Below, piece after piece: positions 47,101-57,404 of a stretch of 64,000 bases of DNA. Origin of the DNA: Alisma plantago-aquatica (lineage: Eukaryota; Streptophyta; Magnoliopsida; Alismatales; Alismataceae); contig OY856409.1 of NCBI GenBank assembly GCA_963693085.1, positions 505,381,303-505,445,302 of the forward strand. Direction: 5' to 3'. The translations under genes were made by a program, and so were the position numbers. The notes under the pieces were generated by a model. That model worked only from the letters and a program-made list of their open reading frames with translations. It made no database searches and was not told the origin of the DNA. Within the stretch, counting starts at the first letter, position 1; every line of letters starts with the position of its first letter.

Positions 47101-47853
47101 GCATGGTATCAGAGCCAGGTTAGTAGTTAGAATCTAACTATTTCAATTTTTTCTTCCTAGTTAGAATACATGCCTTACCTTTAGGTGACATGTTTTCCCT
47201 AGAGTTTATCAATAGATGATGAAGGGTAGATTTAGGATCATATAGTTTCACATTAGAATAATGATGAATAGATCCCTAAAATACTTACAACTAAAAGATG
47301 CATAAGTAACCATAGTAACTTGAGGTTGTTTGGCTTGGCCTTTAGGCAGCTACTAGTACATGAAGTTGAAAGCAAAGGTGTCTAGAAAGGATCGGGGATC
47401 GGGGGATGACAAGATTTTCCTTTGTACCACTAGCTTGGTTTATGAGGACTCCCTAATCCATATGATACTGGCCTGGCCTGAGATGATATGAATTGTCTGA
47501 AATAGCATTCTTTTAGGCAATAGTAGCCTTAGACATTTATATCATTTATCTTTAGGGACCCTAGAACTACATGTTTGAGGATGGATACCCAATATAGTTC
47601 CCTTATGACCCATAGAACTACATGTTTGGATATTTATCCCTAGAACCTAGACTTTGAAGTTTGGTGTTTAGTAAGCAATCGGAGTGCGCAGTGAAGCATG
47701 ATGGATCTTGTATATGGTTTAGTTGGACTACCCTTTTACCTCTAGATTAGTTGGCTTGGTAGGTTAAACCATTTAAGGGGTGGTGAATAAGTTTTTTTCT
47801 TATATGTGGATGTTTTTATTTTGAGGATGAAATCCTTTTAAGGGGTAGTGTGT
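47101..47853 (+). other. Element F internal region 2
   Basis: Primer binding site TGGTATCAGAGC at 47104-47115, close to the LTR end. It is collinear with internal region 1 and holds the second mini-ORF (47360-47491). It ends with the purine tract TTTTAAGGGGTAGTG. There is no retroviral-type coding sequence. Confidence 0.78.
47360..47491 (+). CDS. 43-codon mini-ORF in element F internal region 2
   Basis: Counterpart of 43681-43812 with identical length. See that entry for the comparison. Coding status is doubtful. Confidence 0.2.
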   Translation: MKLKAKVSRKDRGSGDDKIFLCTTSLVYEDSLIHMILAWPEMI

Positions 47854-50713
47854 TGTAACATACTAGATCTTGGACCCTACACTGGAAGTTGACATTTTGG
47901 ACTTAGCCAAACAAGGTTGAAAGTTAGACCTAAATAGATGTTTAGTATAACCACAATGAGCTAACACATGTGTAGATCACCTTAATATAACATAATGTTC
48001 TAACATTAATCTTAGGTTTATAATGGATACATAAAATCTGCCACATAACTCATTTTAGTGGTAATATGAAGATAAGGAACTTAATTGGATGACTAATTTA
48101 GATAATGAGCCGTTAATGGGCCATATGACATATCTCATAAAAATAAGTCTCAAAATTGGAAAAAACTTCAAATTCAAATTCTACATATCAAAATTAGCAT
48201 ACATGTCAAATTTCATCTAATTTGGACCCCTTGAAATATTAGGATAAGTTTAGGAGAGAGAAAAATAAGTAAAAGACATAAGTAATGAATAATGTGATTA
48301 TATAACTTCAAAATATGGAAATAATGGAAAATTCATATTCAAAACATCAAAGATAACTTGTGGATGAAGTTTGGTCCAATTTGGATGTTGTTTGTCCAAG
48401 TTATGCAATTTTAGGTACATTCTGGACTTTTCTACAATTTACCCAATTGAGAGGTTTTTTTTGCAAATTGTCACATGCATTATAATCATTATATATTCCC
48501 TGACCATTCTATAGTTTTTGAACCATAGGGTGCCTAGTTGCACCTTGGTTTGAAGGTGTTTCTTTCCAAGGGCATTTTAGGGATTACTCTCTTTATAAAT
48601 GAGCTTATCTTTAGAAGCTATCAACCAATGTGGTTATTTCTTTGATCGGTGGTTGGTTAGGATGGCCTATAAGTGTACATAAACTGAAATTTGATATTCA
48701 AGAAGCCTCTACAAGCTGTCCTCTTACATGGCCATGAAATCCCTAAGCTAAGGACACATGGAAAGCTCCATGGACACCTCATGCTTCACTTCTTCCTTAT
48801 CCATAAAGATTTGTATGTCCATACGCACCCTTAGCATTTAACACATGGAAAGTAACTTCACACCTCGTTCTTGACTTCTTCCTTAACCATAAAGGCTTGC
48901 ATGTCCATGGACACCCTTATACATGACACATGGAAAGTCTCATAGACACCTCATACTCGACATCTTTCTTTATATAGCCATATCTACCCCTTCCCAACTC
49001 CAAATTCGAAAACTCTTTCTCTTCTTTCTTTCCTCTAGCTTAGAGCATAACTCCTACTCTATTTTTCCATGAAGGTGTTGTCCCAAGGTAAAAGAAGGTT
49101 CCTACCTTGGTGAAGAAGGCTCCTAGGGTTCCAAATTTGCTCTATTTAGGGTTTCTAAAGCTCGTCCTTGGTTATTTTGACCAAAACTAGTAAGTATCCT
49201 CCTTTCCTTCCCAATTTTCATACTGTTAGTCTTCCTTCCACCTTTCTCCAGGTTGGAACCATGGCCTTCCATGGTGAAACCCCACCTAGAACGAATAAAC
49301 ACCTCATCTCCATATTCTTTTGTTAGGGTTTTTCACCTCTAAAGTGGAGGAGGTGCTTCTTGCTCGAGATAGGAGTTTTTTTGGAGAAACCAACCTCTCT
49401 AAGCTTGGGAACCTTACTTATTGGACCTGTCCACCTTCCCTAGAGGTTCTTTGGAGGCCTAGGCTTAGATATAGGCTTGACTTGGACTGTTTAGACTCTG
49501 AAGTTGAGGTATGATGTATCCCTATTCTTCTATGTTGAGCAATTCACCTATGCTTATTCATTCTCTTTGTCCTATGGACATTAGCCTATAGACAATATCT
49601 TTTTTTTAAATCATGGTTCCTGTGAACTACCTTATTTGATATTGATCATGTTATCATGGATTTTCTTTTAAACTCTTATCTTATGCTTTGTTCATGATGG
49701 AACTCTAAAAGATGACATTTGATGTATTTTACCCACTTATGGGGTGGATGTATATGTTGGTCACTTATGTAATGACTAGTTTATATATTGTGACTATACT
49801 TTCTACTTGCCTCTACATTTAACATGCTATGTGATTCAGTACCACTAGAGTAGTGTAATTGCATTGGTTTTTATCGCAGATGTGTTATTTCCTGTCGAGC
49901 AGATGTGATATTTCCTGCTCTTTTGGGATGGAAAGGAACCTCATGCCTAGGGCAAGATGTGTGATTCTTGGCACATGTTTTATATATTTGGGAGATTGGC
50001 AATATTCCTTTCTCTATCAGGTTTCAAGTTTATGGGACTTGGCCGCCTTTGTGTTTATATTATTCTAGGGCTATGTTATCTTACATGCATACAGGTTGAT
50101 GATATGGGGTGTGTGCCCTAATTCTTTATATGTGCTTGTGTGGCACAATCTTTATGTTTTATTAATGGCAAGTATTATTTTGTTATCATATGGTTTCAAT
50201 TCCTTTTCTATTGACACCCATTTGGGTGGTCCTTATCCTTTCTATGGGAAGTCTTTTATATTTGATGTCCTTTATTCCATATATTTCTCAATTTCCTATT
50301 TATTATGCACATATCAGCCTTTGCTGATGTCATCTATTTTCCCTTCTTGCTGGGGTATGCTTCCAACCCTAGGTGAAGGAATTGGATGATAAGGCATGAA
50401 GGTTTAGACTAGCTTAAGGAGTTAAAGCTTGGAGACAAAGTTGTTATGGTTTAGATTTTCCTCTACTTAGATCCTTATGTTGTATCATTCATATAAACCT
50501 TTATGGGATATTATGATGTACTTTTGTAATAACCTTGTGATAAATTGAATATAGTCGACATTTTTATTCTTCTGCTATACTTTGGTTGTTTTGATTACCA
50601 TTTATTAAATTTGAAAATGTCACACCTATTCCAACATACCTTTGAGTGTGTTTGGAATGGATGTTTTATTCTTCAATTTTTCTTTAGTAAGGGGGTGACC
50701 CCACCTCCTTACA
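47854..50713 (+). repeat. Element F LTR 3 (about 2860 bp)
   Basis: Collinear with LTR 2; TATA box at 48971-48976. Its right end CCTCCTTACA is followed by ATTACC. No left partner for a target duplication can be found, because LTR 1 is truncated. Confidence 0.87.
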
Positions 50714-50931
50714 ATTACCAATATTTGTCAAATAATGAAACATAAAAATTTGATAGATGACCATAACTAAAGGTAAAATTCTTCTAAAAACATCTAAAAA
50801 TGCAATTTTCATGGCTTACAAATACATTTGCATGTTATATTAACAATAATAGGGTACCTTAGAACTGCAAAACCATGTGTAATTGATTAAAAAATAAGCT
50901 ACAGTGGTTGTTGTAGCACGCAATAGCATAG
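50714..50931. other. Unassigned AT-rich sequence right of element F
   Basis: I see no gene, no LTR similarity and no repeat here. It starts the 3.3-kb island between element F and gypsy element B. Confidence 0.4.
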
Positions 50932-51366
50932 GTGGGTGGTGTGGCGGCTATTGTGAGAGAATTGTGTCAGGGTGTGTCATTGAGGCTAAACTTGCAAGGA
51001 TCCATGCAGCTCTTGATCCCGCTAATAGGAGGAACTTTGGAGAATGAATGTACGATGGCCATCAAGATTGTTGAAGGTGAAAATATTGGATGTACCCTAA
51101 GTTTGTTCATTGGGCCCTTAAGATTAAGAAGTGATGAAGCCCACCAGGGGAGTACGTTTGTTGTGCAGGGAGAGAGCTTTGACTGGCTCGCCAAATTTCA
51201 CCTTAAAAACCTTAATAACATTAATGATTACTTAAATCCGCCCACTGAAATCATTGACCTTTTCTATCATGATACTTGTAATGGTAGTAGTACTACCATG
51301 TTTAATTCAGAAAGCTCTATTAGTGATTGTAGTTTGAACCCAATTTTGCTTGCAAGAATTTCCTGA
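50932..51366 (+). CDS. Hypothetical 144-aa ORF, unrecognised
   Basis: ATG at 50932 (MGGVAAIVRELCQG...) to TGA at 51364. I do not recognise a family. There is no signal peptide, membrane segment or clear repeat; the C-terminal half is Asn/Ser-rich. No intron signals or promoter stand out. It is the longest open frame outside transposon genes, yet could be chance or a decayed gene fragment. Confidence 0.2.
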   Translation: MGGVAAIVRELCQGVSLRLNLQGSMQLLIPLIGGTLENECTMAIKIVEGENIGCTLSLFIGPLRLRSDEAHQGSTFVVQGESFDWLAKFHLKNLNNINDYLNPPTEIIDLFYHDTCNGSSTTMFNSESSISDCSLNPILLARIS

Positions 51367-51622
51367 CTTCTATTAGAAAAATAACTGCTAAACTGCCAGG
51401 ATGTGTGCCAAAAAAATAAATCAAGGATGTTAATTTGGAATTTTGATCTTGGGTCATTTCATTGACAATCTTTCCACTCAACTAACTCGTCATCCTTGAT
51501 TGTTTTATTACATTTTATCACTGACCTCGGTTTCCAATCTGATTTTATTTTCACCAATAACATATGACTCAAGGGTATATTTCTTGTGGACTATTTTTCT
51601 ACATAATAAGCAGAGGTATACT
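51367..51622. other. Unassigned AT-rich spacer
   Basis: I see nothing beyond AT-rich sequence between the 144-aa frame and the tRNA-like repeat. Confidence 0.4.
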
Positions 51623-51734
51623 AAAAAAAAAAAGTATATGGGTATCTCATGCGTTTAGAAAATTACAGCTGACCCGAGCGGGGAATCGAACCAACGACCC
51701 TTCATGAGGGGTGCGCTGGCTTGACCGCCCGGGC
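51623..51734 (-). mobile_element. tRNA-derived SINE-like sequence
   Basis: On the minus strand, GCCCGGG (51734-51728) can pair with CTCGGGT (51678-51672) as a 7-bp acceptor-like stem. Between them lie a B box GGTTCGATTCC (51692-51682) and a hairpin ACCC-CTCATGAA-GGGT with CAT in the loop. The tRNA-like part is only 63 nt and its D arm is too short, so it is not a working tRNA. About 38 bases and a run of 11 T (51633-51623) follow. Flanks TTAGTACTA and TTAGTATAC could be a decayed target duplication. A lone tRNA pseudogene is the alternative. Confidence 0.45.
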
Positions 51735-52103
51735 TAGTACTAAGTTCATATCAGATTGTCTTACACATGTTTTGAAATGGTGGGTAAAGTCATGAGAAAA
51801 GCTGCGCTATCGACTTTCCAACAATAAGACGTACTGATTTGAATAAAATGGTGGGCTTCCAAAAATAATCTTCAATCGACTAATCATATATGGAAAAGAA
51901 ATGAAACGGACCACTATGTCCAATACAAAATAACCAACGTAAAACTTTCCCTTCCAGGAATATTAAAATGTTATCTAGAAACTCCCTTCCGTTATGTTTA
52001 ACACGAGCACATTTATCCTTTCTGTCGTCCGTCCATCTTTTTCCCCTGAATTCTCTGTCTCATTTGATATCTGGTCACGCTCGGTCACGAGACCGCGTTA
52101 ATC

Positions 52104-52298
52104 ATGGGCCAACAATGTAAAACTCGTGCAATTGTTTGCCCAGAAATTAAGGAACATGCCAAAGGCCAGTCAGGAAATTTTCCGTCTAATGAAGCGAAGT
52201 CGGCAGACGAGGGTGAGGCCATGGCCTTATGTGGCCTCTACTTCAATCCGCCAATATTCAACGACAGAGCCAGCAACATGTGGGAGAGGCATAGCCAG
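52104..52298 (+). CDS. Possible orphan first exon (65 codons), unrecognised
   Basis: An ATG-led frame starting MGQQCKTRAIVCPEIKEHAK and ending NMWERHSQ, followed directly by GTAATC, a plausible splice donor. It is richer in GC than its surroundings, which is typical of host exons. I do not recognise the protein and find no continuation exon up to 54011. It may be a truncated host gene or a captured fragment. Confidence 0.3.
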
Positions 52299-53424
52299 GT
52301 AATCAAACTCAAAAAACATTATATATATATAATAAATTATTAAATAATATTCTTATAAGTAATTGTTTGAGTTGTTCTTTGGAATTCTTTATAGCATAAA
52401 ATGACTAGTTGTTCTAAGACATAAACATTGTGACTTAAATCTACATTAATAATTATTATAAATATTACAAATTTAAATATGATGTTGAATGATTGTTATA
52501 ATTGTATTATAAGATGTAAAATTAAGTATATATTTGACTAATTCTTCTAAAAGATACATCATGTGTAATTGTCTTCACTGAAATTTAATAAATAATAGCA
52601 TATCAGCAACATTGTCTATTCCCAATGAGATGTAGCAATTTGAAACAAAAAAATAACAAGCAAAACATATGACGATAGACGTGTACCTTGTTTACCGTCT
52701 AGAAAACTCAAGTCATTTGTTGTCGATATATATCCGACAACTCTTTGGCACGGAAGTATATATATGTAGTTGTTTTTATTTTTTTGTCAATAAATGATAC
52801 TCTTGAATACTATGCAATGATGGCGTATAAAAAGTTGTATCTATATTTATTTTTTGTATTTTAGATCTTGTAGCATATGATTTTGGACTAGTGGTGGTTC
52901 TTATATCATTTTATCAAAGTTACTAGTTTTGTGTACTAGTTAGAAAAGATTAGAAAAATAAAAGGTCATAGAGACACGACGTTTCCTTTAAACTAAAAGT
53001 ATGTATTTACCATGTGTGTGCATGGAGTAAATTAGGAGACAACTCTTTGTGAACCGTGTGCAAAGAAATACCTCTGACTCGTAGAATTTGTTGGATGGAG
53101 GAAAGTTTATATAGACTGTTCTAATAATCCAACAAAAATTGACGCCTACCATATAAACAAATTGTGATTTCCTCAAAAAATAAGCACTGGATTGAGGAAA
53201 ATTTTAATTTTATTGATTTACTTAGATCTCTATGAACGAGGGAGTTTTAAAATACTAGTGACGGGTTCTCTGGAATTTAAGTAAACTCATCAATTAAAAG
53301 TTTGAGTTAAATTTATTTGATTAAATAAGACTAATATTATTATAATTAATTTTTGTTAGTACCTCTATTGAATCAACGTTAAAATTTTCTACTAAAAGCT
53401 CAATTTTCTAAATGATTGTTGTCA

Positions 53425-53428
<4 letters not shown>
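52299..53428. other. AT-rich non-coding sequence
   Basis: Strongly AT-rich, with no open frame of note and no LTR similarity. If the 52104 exon is real this could be its intron or decayed downstream sequence. Confidence 0.4.

Positions 53429-53489
<61 letters not shown>
53429..53489. repeat. (TA)n microsatellite
   Basis: About 30 uninterrupted TA units. Confidence 0.98.
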
Positions 53490-53494
<5 letters not shown>

Positions 53495-53719
53495 GACGAG
53501 AGAGAAAGATGACTGGAAGATAGAGAGGATGTAATAGAATAAATGAGCATGAAGATAAGAGAGGATGTAAACAAAAACAAAAAAAACATCGAACATTTCC
53601 AAAGGTGGAATAAAAAGAGGCTAGAGAGATGAATAAGACTTATATTTAATATCTAATTTACAAAATTCACATTTTTTAAAGATTCAATGCCCCACTCGCC
53701 TCCCTTTCCTCTGTCCATG

Positions 53720-53795
<76 letters not shown>
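53720..53795. repeat. Compound (TG)n(TA)n microsatellite
   Basis: About 16 TG units (to 53752) pass directly into about 21 TA units. The kinase fragment lies just to the right. Confidence 0.98.
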
Positions 53796-53797
<2 letters not shown>

Positions 53798-53889
53798 GTT
53801 TGTATTCGTTGCCCGTGCGGGTACTTAAAAGTTGCTACCTGTGCCTGATCACAATGGCAGACTTTGTAAATAAACGTAATATCATTTGT

Positions 53890-54006
53890 TTCATTCGCCA
53901 GCGAGAGCTTGTTCTGGAACTCGATCTCGCCCTGAAGCGACCCGAAGTCCATGAGCTTGATGGAAACATCCTCGACCAATACCCCTCCAGGGGCAAAAGG
54001 CAAAGG
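53890..54006 (-). pseudogene. Receptor-like kinase gene fragment (kinase N-lobe)
   Basis: The minus strand reads PLPFAPGGVLVEDVSIKLMD then FGSLQGEIEFQNKLSLANE. This resembles the beta-3 strand (catalytic Lys in SIK) and alpha-C region of plant receptor-like Ser/Thr kinases, in which GSLQGEREFQNEL is a familiar string; the type resembles At4g25390-like kinases, from memory. Only about 39 residues remain. The upstream side is cut by the gypsy LTR that starts at 54012, and downstream runs into unrelated sequence and the microsatellite. The Arg of GERE is Ile here. It is a captured or truncated host gene piece. Confidence 0.55.
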
Positions 54007-54011
54007 TAAAC

Positions 54012-57000
54012 TATAACGGCCCCACCTCTCGGTAACCCCCATTTAAGGGAGACCGAAAGGTCAGAGCCGTTATCTAATAACCTAGATCCAAGGTTCAACA
54101 AATAATCAATAATAATTATGAAATTCTACTAACTAAATTGGAATTTGGTATAAAATTAAAACTTTACTTACCTTTGAAAATTTTAGAAATCTATCTATCC
54201 AGAGTTTGAATTATTCTATCTAATCCTCCTTGCACTTTATTTCTTATTTTCACAATGTGTCACTTTACTGTTTGTTCATTCCAGGGTTGTACCTAAAATG
54301 CCGACAAACAAAACATCGATCAACATACAGAGATATGCTGGTATGTGGGGACAACCAAAATTTCACAGATATGGCTAACAATCTAATTATCACAATCAAG
54401 TTAATTAATAAGCCAATTTACGATTTTTAGTATGACATTCTCCACCGCTTTTTCCCTAACCCTAGCATACCCACCTTAGTGTTTTTTTTGCCAATGACTT
54501 AAGGCCACCTTCTCAATCCTGAGCTTGGTGCCTGGGGTCACCCTTCATAGTGCCCGTTAGTCATTCAATATCATAGGCCACCTTCTCATTCCCGAGCTTG
54601 GTGCCTGGGGTCACCACTCATGGTGCCCATTGGTCTACCCATCTGGGCCTGACCTTTATGGCATCTTCCATTAGGGTGGCATGTAGGTGCGAGAATTTAC
54701 TTGTATATATAACTGTGATAGCCATAGTAACTTTATAATTGTAGTATGAACATCCAAACTATTTAGATTGCATTCAATGTGGGGAAACATTCGAAAAACC
54801 CTCGGGAAACCAATGCAATCAATCATAATTAACCACATACATGTACATGCAAATTTGAGACAGAGTAGTCCAATCAATCAAGACATCCAATCAAGCAAGT
54901 ACAAGAATCCTGAAATCACATTCAATTCCTTTTATCAAAATCTATCCAAACCATCTTGCTACTTAGGGTTTCTATTCCTTTTTAGGGTTTCTTCCTCTTT
55001 TAGGGGTTGCTTTGCAATTAGGGTTTCACTTCATTTTTTACTATTTTAAACCCTAATTTAACGTAATTGATCACAAACCCTAATTATTTCCACATCTAAT
55101 GCTCAATTCTGGATTAAAGTCATAATTAACCATTAATTAAGCTCATTAATCCTCTTTTACATTAAAGCTACTATTTTTATCCTTTTAATCCATGACAAGA
55201 TCATTATACGCATTTATCATCAATTCATAGTTCATTATGGTCCAATTCACATATTAACTCGATTTTCCATTAATTCCACCTTTTATTCATGAGAAAACCC
55301 TAATTACTACATTTAGGGTATTTATCCACAAATTAGGAACTTTAATGCTCGAAATAGCTTATAACCATGAAAACTCAGTTCTATACATGAAATCAAATAA
55401 TTAAAGCCATTAGTAGTCCTAATTACTAACATTAGGGTTTCAAGGCCCATTAAAGCCTATTTATGCACATGAAACCAATTTTGTGCAAAATTCATCTTTT
55501 TCAATCCTAATGTATCTCTTTACGATTAACAGGTTAATATAAACTCTAATCATCAATTAAACCCTACTAATCACATTAATCATATCAAAATAGGGTTTCT
55601 TAACCTTTAATCCATTAAAGTTGATAATTTACACTACTTTTTGAATTGCAATTAGAATCAGACTTCAATTATATTTTTATTGGGTTCTTCATGTCTTTCT
55701 GATCAACTTTCATGTATTAACTTTCCTCATCCGAGTTTCCTATCAAATTCCATGAATTTCACAAAAAGTATTACCTTCGGACCAATCGTGGCATGCCACG
55801 TCAGCGCCTTCACTTCTTGTTAAATCGATCATTTTCCTTCTCTCGTGGATCCTTCCTTGGATCCGATTTCTTGACAACCCAATTTCCCACTCCTTGCGTC
55901 GTCTTCCTCACGCGAACGAGGATCCCACCCTCTGTTTCCTCTGCTCAACAGGGGAAACTCGGACCAGGCCAACGACGCCCCCCCCCCCGACTTTCCTCGT
56001 GGTGCCTACTTGGGGCAGGTCAGGTGGCGCCCTCATCTCCTCCTGCTTGTGGAGCACCTATGCTCAGAATCATGTGACTGCAAGCCCTAAACCATGGTCT
56101 TCCTCTTGGCACCGTCCGCAAGGGTACAACAAGACAGGGGACGGAAAGGGGGACTTGCTACTGAGGAAGAAGAGAGCTTCGTGGAGAGGGACTTTGACAA
56201 CTTATCTGTTGGTTATGATTTTGCAAAAAGGAGGGTCCTTATATAGGTGTGATCCTTCGCACAGTCCTCAGCAAGGTTGAACTCCATAGTTTGTGGCCCC
56301 TTTGGGGAAACTCTGGCCCCAACGCTAAAACTGCGGAATCAGGGGTCATCCTGGTCTGTTTCGAACTCCCAAAGCCAAAGATCAACCTTCCAAGAGTCCT
56401 AGTGGATCAGGGAAAGAAATACACAGATTCAATCCCATGGTTTACTATTCCCATTTCCTAATCTGATGAAGAGCAGTCACCATTGGATCTGGATCCAATG
56501 GCTAGCAAGCCTCGTATTAGAACATCAATTGTTACATTTAATGTTATCCTTTACACTTTAGGAAACTTGTAAAATTCATATCTTCCAAACCGTTTGTTCA
56601 ATTGATCCCAAATTTGAGGGAAAGTTAATAATGACTTAGTCTACCTCTCTACCAAATTTGGGTTCATTATATAAAAGAAAACATGCCTTTTCGTTAGGTG
56701 CAATATATTATTCAATTATATATATTTCTTACCTATTTTCTCTTTCCTTTGCCATTAAATTATTATTCTGAGTTCCTTGAACCTCAAGGAACCCTAATGG
56801 CTCGAATTTCTATTTTCCTTTAGTAGAAACTATTTCCTTTTTAACAATACCACATAATCCATTAATAATGTATTCACATTATATTCCTATTTTCTTTTAT
56901 AGGTATTTTCTCTTTATTTCCCTTTTATTTTCCTCATTGGTATTCCTTTTATTATTAGGAATCCTTAAGATACGAAATTCCACTAAGGATAAGTCAATTA

Positions 57001-57404
57001 CACCTCTTTCCACTTATTTTCCACATTTTATCATTGTTTTCAATTTCTTTCTCAATAAAGAAATACGTAATTAATATTTTCTTTTCTTATTGCCTTTTCT
57101 TTGCAACTTTGGACTCCTTGGAACCCAAGGAACCCAAGAGGCACGCAATTCATCCTTGGATTACACTCCTTTGCCTTATAGATGTTTCTACCTCATTCTT
57201 TTCTCAAAAACTCAATTATTCATTTACTAATTGAATTTCCTTGTTATTTGGGCCCAATAGCCAATAAAGCCCACAACACAATCATCAAGACTATTGTAAA
57301 CGAGATCTATTTATTCAACACCGATTATATCATCATTTGTTCCAATATCTCTAATACGAGAAATTACATTTTCTCCACATGAACCCAAAATTGGGGTTGT
57401 AACA
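54012..57404 (-). repeat. Element B 3' LTR (3393 bp)
   Basis: It matches 61789-64000 over the available part. TATA box at 56237-56245, a GC-rich block at about 55840-56220, and many TTAGGGTTT motifs. It ends GGTTGTAACA, followed by the purine tract (minus strand AGAGGGGAAGGA, 57405-57416). Confidence 0.9.
56237..56245 (-). promoter_or_regulatory. TATA box in element B 3' LTR
   Basis: The minus strand reads TATATAAGG, as in element A. The downstream sequence in minus-strand sense is the GC-rich leader block. Confidence 0.6.

Larger units (their letters stand above)
42004..50713 (+). mobile_element. Element F: tandem LTR-internal-LTR-internal-LTR array
   Basis: Three LTRs of one family (the first truncated) share two short internal regions of 777 and 753 bp. 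Each internal region begins with a tRNA-Met-type primer binding site (43425-43436 with one mismatch, 47104-47115) and ends in a G-rich purine tract. There is no gag or pol. The LTRs are 2.9 kb, so this is a LARD-like non-autonomous element that has become a tandem array, most simply by unequal recombination between LTRs. The right end is CTCCTTACA at 50713. Confidence 0.85.

Noticed and set aside
53722..54009. A plus-strand ORF through the TG/TA repeat
   Set aside because: It is a translated microsatellite (Cys-Val and Ile-Tyr runs); the kinase signal is on the other strand.
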